In this document: one piece after another, positions 44,463 to 57,400 of the stretch
Layout: the number at the start of each line of letters is the position of its first letter
Position numbering within the stretch: position 1 is the first letter of the stretch
Source: Neostapfia colusana
Taxonomy: Eukaryota; Streptophyta; Magnoliopsida; Poales; Poaceae
DNA: 64,000 bases
NCBI GenBank assembly: GCA_030760725.1
Contig: JASWHV010000010.1
Coordinates: 30,881,760-30,945,759 of the forward strand
Direction: 5' to 3'
The notes under the pieces: generated by a model
Databases searched by the model: none
Told to the model about the DNA's origin: nothing
The model's input: the letters and a program-made list of their open reading frames with translations, nothing else
Translations under genes and position numbers: made by a program

Positions 44463-47400
44463 TCAAAGATCAGAGGGCATATTCAAACTCCCCAGGTTCA
44501 AATTGTAGAGGGGGCAAATTTGGAGCAAATTTGGAGGTGCTTGGATATGAATATCAAGAGGACTTGTAAATTTCATCCAAATTTGAATTCAAATTTGAAA
44601 CTGAGGCAAAACTGGTCAAATTGCCAAATGACTTTTGGATTTAAGTTCCTCAGACCTGAAGTTTACAATGTGCCAAAAATTGGGATGTTTAGGAGAGGAG
44701 GTGAGTGGGACCCAATTGTCATTGAGGAGAGGGGGAAAACTTAGCACACAAGCAACAGTCTCTCTGTTCAGACTCAAACCGGATCACTGTTTTCGCTTGA
44801 AGGACCGAACGCGCGCACGTGCGCCACCGAAGCCACGCGACCGCCAGCTCCCGAGCTGCTTCGACGTCGGTTCCCCTCGCCCTTATCATCCTCCCACCGA
44901 GAGCGCACACCTCACAGCACCGAGCCACGTCCGAGCCACGCGCCCTCCTCGCCACAGCGTCGTTTCCTGAAGCTTTTGCCGCCGCCGCGCCCACACGCTC
45001 GGGCTCCCATCGTCAACCCTCTCCCCGAGCCGTGGACACCCGGACGAGTTCGAAAGCAACGTCGCCCATACTCCCTGAAGCTGTCAAGCCCAGTTCTGAG
45101 GGTGCAGCGGGCTGCAATCGCCTCGGCGAGCCGGTTCTTCTCCGGCGGACCAACCTCGGCGACTTGACTTCAAACCAAGCCACTCCGGTTTTTCACGCCC
45201 AACAAAGCAACGAAAAAGGTTGGTTACCATCTCTCCTTGCTGTCCACCGAGTTCGGGGTCAGTTCATGGGACCATCTAGCCGGAATTTGAGTTTTACTCA
45301 CTGCGGTTTCTTCGGGTCGCCGGCTCCAGACCTGGAAATTCTCCTCCGAGGTGTGAGGGCTTCCAGTTGTGTGCTGGTGTCATGATCCTCAGCCTCCTAC
45401 GGACCTCCTCGACCAAACAGCGCCCGATTCCATCAACCCTAGCCGAAGAAAGCCCAGTTTTTACACTATCGCCGCAAAAACCACCTCGGGCGCACGGTGA
45501 CAGCATAGCTAGCAGCCTCTCCAAGAAAAATTGAGCACACGTCGATGATCTACACCTTCCACTGATGCTGTAGTGCTAATCCTTCGTGCTTTTGGCGAGC
45601 TAGAACAGCGGCGCTACATCGCCGAAGCTCGGTTAAGCCGCCACAGCGTCGCGAGCTCGGTTAGGGCCGACGTCGGTGTGGGGAAACCCTCTCCCCGTGA
45701 TCAGCGCATGAAATTATGGGCTGACGGCAAGTTTGAGCACGGGAAATGAACGGAGGCCCGGGTTCCGAAGTTTTCCGGCGAGCTCCGGCGGCGGGGGTCG
45801 CGCGGAAGCCGGAGGAAGACGAAGGTGGTCGGTGCCACCCGTCAGCGGCTGAAGTTAAACATACGGGATTCTCTGTGGCCTCGGATCAAACTGTGACAAT
45901 GCGGGAAATACTCTGTAACCCGTGTGGCTCGTGTTTCAGCGGTCGACACGTGGCCCGTGGCCCACAGTCAGAGTTTGAACAATTCTCGGTTTAATTTCAA
46001 TTCCAAATTCGGTTCAAACTTTAGAACTTCATAACTTTTGCTAGGAAGCTCCAAATTTAGTGATTCAATTGAGTTGGATTCAGGATGGAAATCTCTATCC
46101 AAATATACAACCCAATTTTCATGAAAACTAATAGAAAATTCTGGAAAATTCTTTAAATATTTTCAGCAAAAGAATTTTAGAGGGAGTTTGGTTCATCCAA
46201 AATTCCCCAAATTTTGCCAGGATATTCTTTAGGATATTAGGAAACTCCTGTTAAAGTTTCAGCTCATTTGGAATTGATTTAGTTGGGATAATTCCATTTT
46301 CAAGTTTCTGTATTCAAATAAATACAGAAACATTTTCAGAGAATTTCCAAAACTTGGAAATTCAGTTCTAGTCATTCCTTAGCTCCAACAATCCTAGGAA
46401 AATTTAGGCATACTCTCTGAGCTATGTAGGAAATTATGGTTCACATGGATTTGCATGAAAGTGCAAGTTTAATCAGAATTAATTCCTTTATGCTTAAATG
46501 CTTAGGGAATTGTTCTGGGTGATCCACTTAGTGAAATGTTCTGAATTTTGGTCCACAGGACTTTCTTGTGACAAGGAACTCCCAAGAAAATTTCCAGCTC
46601 CATTGGAGCCCTGGATCATTAGTGTTCTGTTCAACCATTAGTTGATCTCCCCACCCAAGTGATGAACCTCACTTCTCACTTGAGGATAATGCTTAGACAC
46701 ACATCCAAACCACCACCCCATTGTCATTTTAAATTCTTAAACAAAGTTCCAGTTTTAAACTTGTCTGTAGCATTTGTTAGCAAAAAGTTTTACAATTAAA
46801 GATATGCATGTTCATAACGTGTAGTGCTGGAACGTGGATAAGTGAAGATTTGATCAAGGAGCAAGAAGGCAGGGATTAAGCTTCAAGTCATCATCAGCAA
46901 CTAACTTCATCTTATCTGACTTAAGTCACCTGCAAAACCAAGGCAAGCCCCGGTTTGCACTTAAGTTGTTTTCTAAAGTTTTTACTTTGTTCACTACTAT
47001 GGGTCTCAGTTTGTATGTGCATTATGTCAAGGATGTTTTATACCCCACTTGCATAACCAAAAAAATGAACCCTAAGGTCGAGGGTAGAATTGTGTCATCG
47101 ATGTAGAATAAGGCCATGCTAAATAGACTAGGGCATCCGGTAGAAGACGAGTAGTTGGAAACTACTCGCGAGCTATAGTTTAGAATATCATAAGTATGGT
47201 TGGGGAAGGAAGCAAACTAAAGTTTACATTTCTAAAGATGAGACCGGGCAGAGGGGTTAGGCTGCGACAAGACGAGGTCTTGGTCGAGTAGCTCTGCCTG
47301 TGTCGGTTAAGGACCGATGCGTATGCCGCGTCCAGGAGCAAGTATTGAGTTGTGTACCGGATGCTTACTGATATATGGGAACCAGGAAACCGATGTACCA

Positions 47401-48352
47401 GGTTCACTGGATTGTAGAGGCATACCACATCGTCTCGTTAGACCTATGAGCCCGAGATGGTGCGACCGGTTCTACAGTTCAGTGTCCTGAGAAAGGTTGC
47501 CACATACGACGTAATGAAGGACGCCAGAGTTGGGTCTTCAGAGGCGGGCATATGTGTCGAGTTATCCGGGTAGTGTTTGATTCGAATCACCGTCCCTCGC
47601 GGTAATTGAGTACCGCTTGCTCCCATGTTGTGACGTAGTTAATCAACTTGTGTGGAAACAGTTTGCAAAAGTATAAATGCTGTTATGATTATGTTAAGTT
47701 GCATGAAAACCATGTTTGAAGTAGAGATAGAGCTAACTAAAGTTATTTTCTACCTTGGGGCAAGTAAAATTGGAATGAAGCGTTTCTTGTTTGATTGTGG
47801 AGTTCCAATGTTGCTGACCGCAAGGTCATTATTAATATGGCTAAAATTTGAAAGTTAAGGATGAACTCGTAGGCGAGTCTTTTCGCAAATGACAGGCTTA
47901 GGTCTTAGGTTACTTTCATTAGAGTTTCATGTCTTAGGAGAGACGGTTAAGTCTTGCTGAGCCTTTGTGCTCACTCTTGCTATATAAGTGGTTTTGCAGG
48001 TAAACCTCGACGCTATAAAGAGGGTTGTCCGGTGAGACTCGGAAACTTCCGAGTCATGTCACACTTGGAGAACCTAGCCGCTGCCTTGTCTTCGTGATGC
48101 TAGCGAGAGGAGTCCGCGGGCTGGACCTCTTCTCGGTGCTTCATAATTATTCAACGTGAGCTGGTTATAGACTTCCGCTGTAGCTATTTTGTGTAAAGTA
48201 TTTACAAAGAATAATTGTAACCTTCCACTTTTGATTTATGTAATACTGTGTTCCTTATATGTGTGCTGTTGGGTGCCGCATAACACGGCACCACCCAATG
48301 CGATTCCTCGGGCAAGGCGGCACGACCCCGTGATGGAGGTCGGGCCCCCGCA
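44463..48352 (+). repeat. 5' LTR of E, remainder
   Basis: Starts with the duplicated TCAAA and matches 54655-58545 of the 3' LTR with few differences, ending ...GTCGGGCCCCCGCA at 48352. Includes a GC-rich block (about 44800-45980) and the promoter region near 47980. Confidence 0.93.
47981..47988 (+). promoter_or_regulatory. TATA box of the E 5' LTR
   Basis: TATATAAG, kept in the 3' LTR at 58174-58181, about 370 bp before the LTR end. It is the best core-promoter candidate for the E transcript. Confidence 0.6.
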
Positions 48353-48355
48353 GCG

Positions 48356-48367
48356 TGGTATCAGAGC
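48356..48367 (+). other. Primer-binding site of E (initiator tRNA-Met type)
   Basis: TGGTATCAGAGC three bases after the LTR end at 48352. Confidence 0.93.
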
Positions 48368-49056
48368 CGCATTGGTAATAGCACACGGAATAAGGATCGT
48401 ATTATGACAAAAACTTAGGATACGGTGAGGAAATGATATTAGGCCCACATAAGGACTATAGTAGTATAGTTACTTAAAGTGGCATTGCTAAATTACTTGT
48501 TATAATTCTGAAATTTCGATTATGCAACGACACACCTACGTTCTGGTAAGAATGGTAAGGAACGCCACCGAAAGCGGTTTAATTTCGATTAGCTCCCCTG
48601 ACGACGAATGTGGTTCAGGGAAAGATCTCACAGCTTGGTGTGAGACGTCAATATGAACTCCTGGACTCTCCATGTTCCTAAGTTCATATGAAACGCTGAT
48701 CCCTAGCGTGCATTAGGCAAGTAAGTGGAGACCCCATCGTGTGGTCAGTAACGCGATAGTGTGTTCGTCTGGAAGTAGCCCAGGAGGACATACGCAGCGC
48801 TTGCCATCGGCGTGCCCTGCAGGGCAGTAGGTGGTATCCGTTGGGTTGATAACATTCCCAACCGTGACGACCCGTTCATGACATACTCAGATTCCCCGTC
48901 GTGTGGTGTTGAAACACGATCACGTACCTTGAGACGTGACTTAACTCAAGGACGGCCGTATGACAATGATACAGGCGTGTGTATTTACTTTCAATAATAG
49001 AACTGCCTAAAATGAAACAACCTTTGAGTGCACCACTATTGAGTGCTTTTCTGCAG
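48368..49056 (+). other. Untranslated leader of E (putative exon 1)
   Basis: No coding frame. The last part ends TTTTCTGCAG, the donor-like site at 49056/49057 shared with A and B. Confidence 0.55.
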
Positions 49057-49902
49057 GTACTAACCCCGTACGTATCCCGGGTAGTATACATGTGCGAGAG
49101 ACCGACTTAGTGCCACTGAAAAAAAAAACGGATATGCCGATATAATCCGGCTTAGGATTTTCTTTGGTGAGGCAACGTAGTACCGACATTGTTCTTACGT
49201 TGCATCGACACCGTACCACACATAAGAACCTCTTCCCTATGAAGAAATTATCCATGAGCTAACTTTCAACAAAAAATGGAAGTTTGAAACAAATATTAGT
49301 TATTGAACTCTTATTTTGAGCTAAGATTAAAATGAGAGTATAACTAGGTGTCAAAGTTTTCAAAAACAGAGAGCTCTGTTTCTGGCAGGAATTATTGCTG
49401 GATTTGACAGAGCATAACTCTGAGTATATTTAACCAATTAAAGTGTATGATACAGTTCTGGAAAGATCTTTAAGTGCTCTACAACTTCTTTGTAGACCTC
49501 CAGAGCAAAATCACAATTTAAGTTGGTGAAAAGTCCAGTTGAAGGCAAACTGTTCAGAACCAGGACGGTAGCAAAAACCTCTCTGGACCTTTCTGTTTTT
49601 AAGCCATCACTTCCTCTAGAAAAATCCTTAAGGAGCACATCAGTACTTGTTGGAAAGCTACTGAAGTTTACTAAAACTTTGGTATTGAACTCAAGTCAAG
49701 AATCTGTTGATAACTTGAGTAAAATTTGGAGTTTGTGTGAGCTGGTCAGGGTAGTTCCGCTGATTAGCTTAGCGTACCTAAGATTTGTTTAAACATGAAT
49801 GTGGTTATGCTTTCTTAAAGTTCATGACATGTTCATGTTTTACTTATCTTTACTTACTACTGGGATAGAATTTTGATTGACTCAAAATTTTGTTTCATAC
49901 AG
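49057..49902 (+). other. Putative 5' leader intron of E (846 nt)
   Basis: Donor CTGCAG followed by GTACTAAC at 49057 and acceptor TTTTGTTTCATACAG at 49902, one base before the gag ATG at 49904. After the donor, E shares with A the order ATG/CGTGTGCGAG and TTAGTGCCACTGAAA, showing homologous leaders. The interior is AT-rich. No ORF1 is present between this and gag. Confidence 0.62.
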
Positions 49903-49903
49903 T

Positions 49904-52900
49904 ATGGTACGCACACATTCTCAAATGGAGATTGGAGGTTCAATTCGAGGTGGGAATGACTCGACTTCATCACAAGAGCCATCGCCAACCGGATTGGCTG
50001 AAATTATGGCGAAGATGAATGAAACTCTCTAAACTCTAGTTCAGCAAGGCATAGATCGAGAAACTCAACGTCACATGCCAACCCAGAGCACGTATCTGGA
50101 TTTCTTGGCTACACAACCGCCGGTATTCTCCGAGGCGGCTGATCATTGTGAAGCAAATCACTGGTTACGTGTCATTGAGTCCAAGTTCGGGATGATCCAG
50201 TGTGATGAATTCTCGAAGACTCTATATGCTGCTCAGCAGCTTCACGGCTTTGCTGGAGCATGGTGGGCAGAGTACCTTGCTGTTCAACCAGCAGGGCATC
50301 GTGTCGCATGGGCGGAGTTCCAGGCTGCATTTCGTGCTCGTTTCATCCCTGCGGACATAATGCAAACCAGTCTGGATGAGTTCTGGAGTCTGAAGCAAGG
50401 GGACATGAGTGTTATTGAGTATGCGAAGGAATTCAATCGCTTAGCTCAATATGTCCCTGACTATGTGAAATCCCCAGCCATGAAGGGTTATCATTTCTAC
50501 CGAGGGCTGACCGCTAGGCTGCGATGTGAATTGGCTCAAGTTAGCCAAGAGAATTTTGATGAGTTTGTGAGCTGTGCTATCGCTCAAGAATATTATTCTA
50601 ACCTCTACCTCAAAGAAAAGAGGGAGAGGGACTCATCACAAGATGAAGACAATCGTCTGCCTCAGAAGTATCGGTTGGTAATCCGTTCACCTTCCGGTAG
50701 AGAGATTCCACAAGAGGTGCAATCATTCTGAGAGTGTGACGACTCTTCTACTCCACGGAGGTCATATTCACCTCCACCGCAGCAGCAAATTATTTCTTAT
50801 GCACCTCAGTATCAACAAGGTGCACTAGAATATTATTACCCTCCAGAGGTTGAAGATGGACAAGGTGGTTTCTCAGCTAAACCAAGTGCTGTCCCACTTC
50901 ACAATGTCAATGCAGCCACTGAACCGAGCAGCAACAATGTGTCTGTGGGTCCAGTTCCACAGAGTGATCTTATACAGCCAAGAAAAGCTATGTCCAAAGT
51001 GGGAACAGTCAATTATGTGTCAGTCGATGATCTTCCAAAGGGAGGACCTGTTCTTGCAGGCAGGTTCACCTTAAATGACAAGCCGGATGTCATTTTATTC
51101 GACTCTGGTGCGACACATAACTTCATTAGCAGGGCAACGGTGATCCGGGATCAGATCTCCACAACTGTCACAAAAGGTTCTTACCTTATTCATTTGCCAG
51201 GTGGAGACATCTCGACTAATGAAGTCGTTTCTCGAGCACCACTTTGCTTGGGTGGAAAAATTTATCCTACCACCCTCATCATTCTCGAAGACCAGGGAAT
51301 CAATGCCATATTGGGAATATCATGGTTGACCTTCCATAAGGCTGTCCTGGACATTGAGAACAGGAGTGTTCACTTGGACTCTCCACTTCACGGACGTCAA
51401 ACTTTGTATCTCGGTGAAGCGGTTTCTAAAGGCCCGGAAGTATGTAATGCCAAGGTGTGCAAGTTAGAAGACATTCCGGTAGTCCGTGAATATCTGGACG
51501 TGTTTCCCAAAGATCTCCCAGGCCTACCACCTGAGCGCGAGGTGGAGTTCAAAATAGAGTTGATACCGGGAACCACGCCGATCTCTCGGAGACCATACAA
51601 AATGGCTCCGAATGAATTAGCGGAATTGAAGGAGCAACTCAAAGATCTGATGGACAAGGGGTTTATTCGTCCAAGTTCATCACCATGGGGTTGCTCAGCT
51701 TTGTTTGTGAAGAAGAAGGATGAGACGCTGAGGCTATGCGTCGATTATCGTCCTTTAAATGCTGTGACCATAAAGAACAAGTATCCACTACCAAGAATTG
51801 ATATTCTTTTTGATCAGCTAGTGGGTGCTAAAGTCTTCTCCAACATGGACTTAAGGTCGAGATATCATCAAATCAAGATTCGCGCGGAAGATGTCCCGAA
51901 AACAGCATTCTCGACAAGATATGGGCTCTATGAATATCTTGTCATGTCATTTGGGTTGACCAATGCTCCGGCCCACTTTATGTACCTTATGAACTCGGTG
52001 TTCATGCCGGAGCTGGATCAGTTCGTCGTGGTATTCATCGATGGCATCTTGGTCTATTCCAAATCTGAAGAGGAACATGCTAAACATTTGCATATTGTGC
52101 TTCAACACTTGAGAGATCACAAGCTCTATGCAAAGTTTAGTAAATGTGAATTCTGGATCAACCAAGTGCCATTTCTTGGACACATTATTTCAGCAGAAGG
52201 CATTGCTGTTGATCCCAGCAAGATTGAACAAGTGCTGAAGTGGAAGGCTCCAACATCAGTCCATGAAGTTCGTAGTTTCTTGGGTTTGGCTGGATATTAT
52301 CAGAGGTTCATCCCGAGCTTCTCAAAAATCTCCAAACCTATGATGGAGCTACTGAAGAAGGGCATCAAATATGATTGGAGCAAGCCATGTGAGGAAGCTT
52401 TTCAAGCGTTGGTGAAACACCTCACAACAGCCCCGGTTCTAGCTCAACCGGATACAACCAAGCCCTTTGATGTTCATTGTGATGCATCTGGCATCGGACT
52501 TGGTTGTGTACTCATGCAAGGAGGACGTGTGGTCGCTTATGGATCACGGCAGTTACGGAATCATGAGCAACATTATCCAACTCATGATCTCGAGCTTGCT
52601 GCCGTGGTATTAGCTTTGAAGATGTGGAGACATTACCTATTGGGAAATCTGGTTCATCTCTACACCGACCACAAAAGTTTGAAGTACATATTCACTCAAA
52701 AGGAGTTGAATATGCGGCAACGGCGATGGTTGGAGCTGATCAAAGACTATGAGATTGAAATTCATTATCATCCGGGCAAGGCAAATGTGGTTGCCGATGC
52801 ACTCAGCCGGAGGTCTCATATTCATAACCTAACCATTACGCCGCTAGAAGAGGAAGAACCAAGTCTCTACTTGGTTCCATATGGAGCTTTGCATAATCTA

Positions 52901-54357
52901 GCTCTCATACCCACAATAAGAGAGGAGGTGATGGAAGCTCAAAGGAGAGACAAGGGCATGACTCATATCAAAAAGAAGGTTGAAGAACGGGGAGATGAAA
53001 TGTTTCCGGTTAGACGATGAAGATATCTTGTGGTTCAAGGACCGGATAGTCGTACCCCGTGATATGAGGCTGCGGAAGAAAATTTTGGATGAAGCTCACT
53101 TATCCAAATTTTCTACTCATCCTGGCAGCAATAAAATGTACCAAGACCTCCGGAAGAAGTTTTGGTGGACACGTATGAAACGTGAAGCTGCAAAATACGT
53201 TTCAGAATGTGATACGTGTCGAAGAGTTAAGGCCGACCATGCGAAAAAGTCGGGCCTGCTGCAACCGCTACAAATACCGGCATGGAAGTGGGAAGACTTG
53301 AGTATGGATTTCATCGTTGGATTGCCGATGACCTCCCACCACCATGACTCGATTTGGGTAATCGTTGATCGATTAACCAAATCAGCACGTTTCATTCCGG
53401 TGCATAACAACTACAGCGCCAAGCAGTACGCGGAGTTATACATAGCACGGATCTTATGCTTGCATGGAGTTCCCCGTACCATTGTCTCCGACAGAGGATC
53501 GCTGTTCGTATCCCGCTTCTGGGAACAGCTACACATATCCTTGGGAACTAAATTGATTCGAAGCTCCGCGTATCACCCTCAAATTGATGGACAAACGGAG
53601 AGGGTGAATCAAATACTTGAAGATATGCTGAGAGCATGTGTCATCCATCACGGTAAGAGCTGGGATGATCACTTACCATTGGCTGAGTTCTCATTATAAC
53701 AACGGGTATCAATCAAGTATCAAAATGGCGCCTTATGAAGCTCTCTACGGCCGGAAATGCCGCACACCCTTGAACTGGTGTGAATCCGGCGAGAGAGTTA
53801 TTTATGGGATTGATCTCGTAAATGAAGCAGAAGAGCGGGTAAGGCTTATTCAAGCAAATCTGAAAGCCGCTCAGTCCAGACAAAAGAGCTATGCGGATAG
53901 GAGACGTCGTCCTCTGGATTTCCATGTTGGGGACCACGTATACCTCCGCGTATCTCCGATGAAGGGCATTCACCGATTTGGAGTGAAAGGAAAATTAGCT
54001 CCGCGCTTTATCGGTCCCTTCGTCATCATTGAAAGATGTGGAACCGTGGCATACCGTTTGGAGCTGCCGGCAACCTTAGCCGGAGTTCATAACGTCTTCC
54101 ACATATCTCAGTTGCGGAAGTGTTTAAAAGTTCCAACGGAGATTCTCACGGAAGACATAGAAAATTTGAAGCCGGACCTCACATATGTTGAGCGACCAAC
54201 CCGGATAATTGATGAAAACACTCGGGAAACCAGGAATCGGACGCTGCGATTTTTCAAGGTGCTATGGGAAAATCACACGTCCGACGAAGCTACATGGGAA
54301 AGCGAGGAATATTTGCAACGCAATCATCCGGAGTTGTTAGAGGCATATGTTGAGTAA
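49904..54357 (+). pseudogene. gag-pol polyprotein of E, disabled
   Basis: ATG 49904 (MVRTHSQM) follows the acceptor-like site. Domains: gag capsid (YLDFLATQPPVF, WWAEYLA, WAEFQAAF); protease FDSGATHNF (D ~400); RT with VDYRPLNA and MDLRSRYHQIKI; RNase H (DASGIGLGCVLMQ); integrase with HLSKFSTHPG...CDTC, VDRLTKSARF, SDRGSLFV and QTERVNQ; and a chromodomain-like VLWENHTSDEATWESEEYL. Defects: TAA at 50030-50032, TGA at 50729-50731, a frameshift near 52985, and a one-base insertion near 53694 before YNNGYQ. The RT catalytic pair reads FIDG rather than FIDD (GGC at 52043-52045). No CCHC zinc knuckle is visible between the capsid and the protease. Confidence 0.93.
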
Positions 54358-54409
54358 CTGTCCTCTCCACCTTGTCCTTAATCATGAATCTCAGGACAAG
54401 ATTCTTTTT

Positions 54410-54421
54410 AAGGGGGAGGAA
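54410..54421 (+). other. Polypurine tract of E
   Basis: AAGGGGGAGGAA directly before the 3' LTR TG at 54422. Confidence 0.9.
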
Positions 54422-57400
54422 TGTAAAAGTCCCAAAACTTGTAAATAGAAAACTGGAGCTATGAATAAAGTCGAGTTTGAATACAAGAAATGGGACTTAC
54501 AAAAACTTTTGTTTACTCATGAAAGTGTTGGCATGTGCTGAAAAACTTTGAAATCAGTTTGAAATAAGAGGGCCACTTCCAAAAAGAAGAAGGGCATGTT
54601 CAAAAAAAGGAAATTCAAACTGTTGTTTAAAAAGTTGTATTTGCAATGACCAACTCAAAGATCAGAGGGCATATTCAAACTCCCCAGGTTCAAATTGTAG
54701 AGGGGGCAAATTTGGAGCAAATTTGGAGGTGCTTGGATATGAATATCAAGAGGACTTGTAAATTTCATCCAAATTTGAATTCAAATTTGAAACTGAGGCA
54801 AAACTGGTCAAATTGCCAAATGACTTTTGGATTTAAGTTCCTCAGAGTTGAAGTTTACAATGTGCCAAAAATTGGGATGTTTAGGAGAGGAGGTGAGTGG
54901 GACCCAATTGTCATTGAGGAGAGGGGGGAAACTTAGCACACAAGCAACAGTCTCTCTGTTCAGACTCAAACCGGATCACTGTTTTCGCTCGAAGGACCGA
55001 ATGCGCGCACGCGCGCCACCGAAGCCACGCGACCGCCAGCTCCCGAGCTGCTTCGACGTCGGTTCCCCTCGCCCTTATCATCCTCCCACCGAGAGCGCAC
55101 ACCTCACAGCACCGAGCCACGTCCGAGCCACGCGCCCTCCTCGCCACAGCATCGTTTCCGGAAGCTTTTGCCACCGCCGCGCCCACACGCTCGGGATCCC
55201 ATCGTCAACCCTCTCCCCGAGCCGTGGACACCCGGACGATCTTGAAAGCAACGTCGCCCACACTCCCTGAAGCTGTCAAGCCCAGTTCTGAGGGTGCAGC
55301 GGGCTGCAATCGCCTCGGCGAGCCGGTTCTTCCCCGGCGGACCAACCTCGGCAACTTGACTTCAAACCAAGCCACTCCGGTGTTTCACGCCCAACAAAGC
55401 AACGAAAAAGGTTGGTTACCATCTCTCCTTGCTGTCCACTGAGTTCGGGGTCAGTTCATGGAACCATCTAGCCGGAATTTGAGTTTTACTCACGGCGGTT
55501 TCTTCGGGTCGCCGGCTCCAGACCGGGAAATTCTACTCCGAGGTGTGAGGGCTTCCAGTTGTGTGCTGGTGTCATGATCCTCAGCCTCCTACGGACCTCC
55601 TCGACCAAACAGCGCCCAATTCCATCAACCCTAGCCGAAGAAAGCCCAGTTTTTACACTATCGCCGCAAAAACCACCTTGGGCGCACGGTGACAGCATAG
55701 CTAGCGGCCTCTCCAAGCAAAATTGAGCACACGTCGATGATCTACACCTTCCACTGATGCTGTAGTGCTAATCCTTCGTGCTTTTGGCGAGCTAGAACAG
55801 CGGCGCTACGTCGCCGAAGCTCGGTTAAGCCGCCACACCGTCGCGAGCTCGGTTAGGGCCGACGTCGGTGTGGGGAAACCCTCTCCCCGTGATCAGCGCA
55901 CGAAATTAGGGGCTGACGGCAAGTTTGAGCACGGGAAATGAACAGAGGCCCGGGTTCCGAAGTTTTCCGGCGAGCTCCGGCGGCAGGGGTCGCGCGGGAG
56001 CCGGAGGAAGACGAAGGTGGTTGGTCCCACCTGTCAGCGGCTGAAGTTAAACATACGGGATTCTCTGTGGCCTCGGATCAAACTGTGACAATGCGGGAAA
56101 TACTCTGTAACCCGTGTGGCTCGTGTTTCAGCGGTCAACACGTGGCCCGTGGCCCGCAGCCAGAGTTTGAACAATTCTCGGTTTAATTTGAATTCCAAAT
56201 TCGGTTCAAACTTTAGAACTTCATAGCTTTTGCTAGGAAGCTCCAAATTTAGTGATTCAAATTGGGTTGGATTCAGGATGGAGATCTCTATCAAAATATA
56301 CAACCCAATTTTCATGAAAACCAATAGAAAATTCTGGAAAATTCTTTAAAGAATTTCAGCAAAAGAATTTTAGAGGGAGTTTGATTCATCCAAAATTCCC
56401 CAAATTGTGCCAGGATATTCTTTAGGATATTAGGAAACTCCTGTTAAAGTTTCAGCTCATTTGGAATTGATTTATTTGGGATAATTCCAATTTCAAGTTT
56501 CTGTATTCAAATGAATACAGAAACATTTTCAGAGAATTTCCAAAACTTGGAAATTCAGTTCTAGCCATTCCTTAGCTCCAAAAATCCTAGGAAAATTTAG
56601 GAATACTCTCTGAGCTATGTAGGAAATTATGGTTCACTTGGATTTTCATGAAAGTGCAAGTTTAATCAGAATTAATTCCTTTATGCTTAAATGCTTAGGG
56701 AATTGTTCTGGGTGATCCACTTAGTGAAATGTTCTGAATTTTGGTCCAGAGGACTTTCTTGTGACAAGGAACTCCCAAGAAAATTCACAGCTCCATTGGA
56801 GCCCTGGATCATTAGTGTTCTGTTCAACCATTAGTTGATCTCCCCACCCATGTGATGAACCTCACTTCTCACTTGAGGATAATGCTTAGACACACATCCA
56901 AACCACCACCCCAGTGTCATTTTAAATTCTTAAACAAAGTTCCAGTTTTAAACTTGTCTGTAGCATTTGTTAGCAAAAAGTTTTACCATTAAAGATATGC
57001 ATGTTCATAACGTGTAGTGCTTGAACGTGGATAAGTGAAGATTTGATCAAGGAGCAAGAAGGCAGGGATTAAGCTTCAAGTCATCATCAGCAACTAACTT
57101 CATCTTATCTGACTTAAGTTTCCTGCAAAACAAGGGCAAGCCCCGGTTTGCACTTAAGTTATTTTCTAAAGTTTTTACTTTGTTCACTACTATGGGTCTC
57201 AGTTTGTATGTGCATTAGGTCAAGGATGTTTTATACCCCACTTGCATAACCAAAAAAATGAACCCTGAGGTCGAGGATAGAATTGTGTCATCGATGTAGA
57301 ATAAGGCCATGCTAAATAGACTAGGGCATCCGGTAGAAGACGAGTAGTTGCAAACTACTCGCGAGCTATAGTTTAGAATATCATAAGTATGGTTGGGGAA

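Noticed and set aside
47995..48006. TTTTGCAGGTAAACC in the E LTR as the main splice donor
   Set aside because: It is only ~10 bp downstream of the TATA box, so it is probably upstream of the transcription start; the leader donor at 49056/49057 is shared with A and B and fits better.
49523..49792. An 89-codon plus-strand frame in the E leader as a possible ORF1 equivalent
   Set aside because: Short, in AT-rich sequence between the donor-like and acceptor-like sites, with no similarity to ORF1 of A or B.
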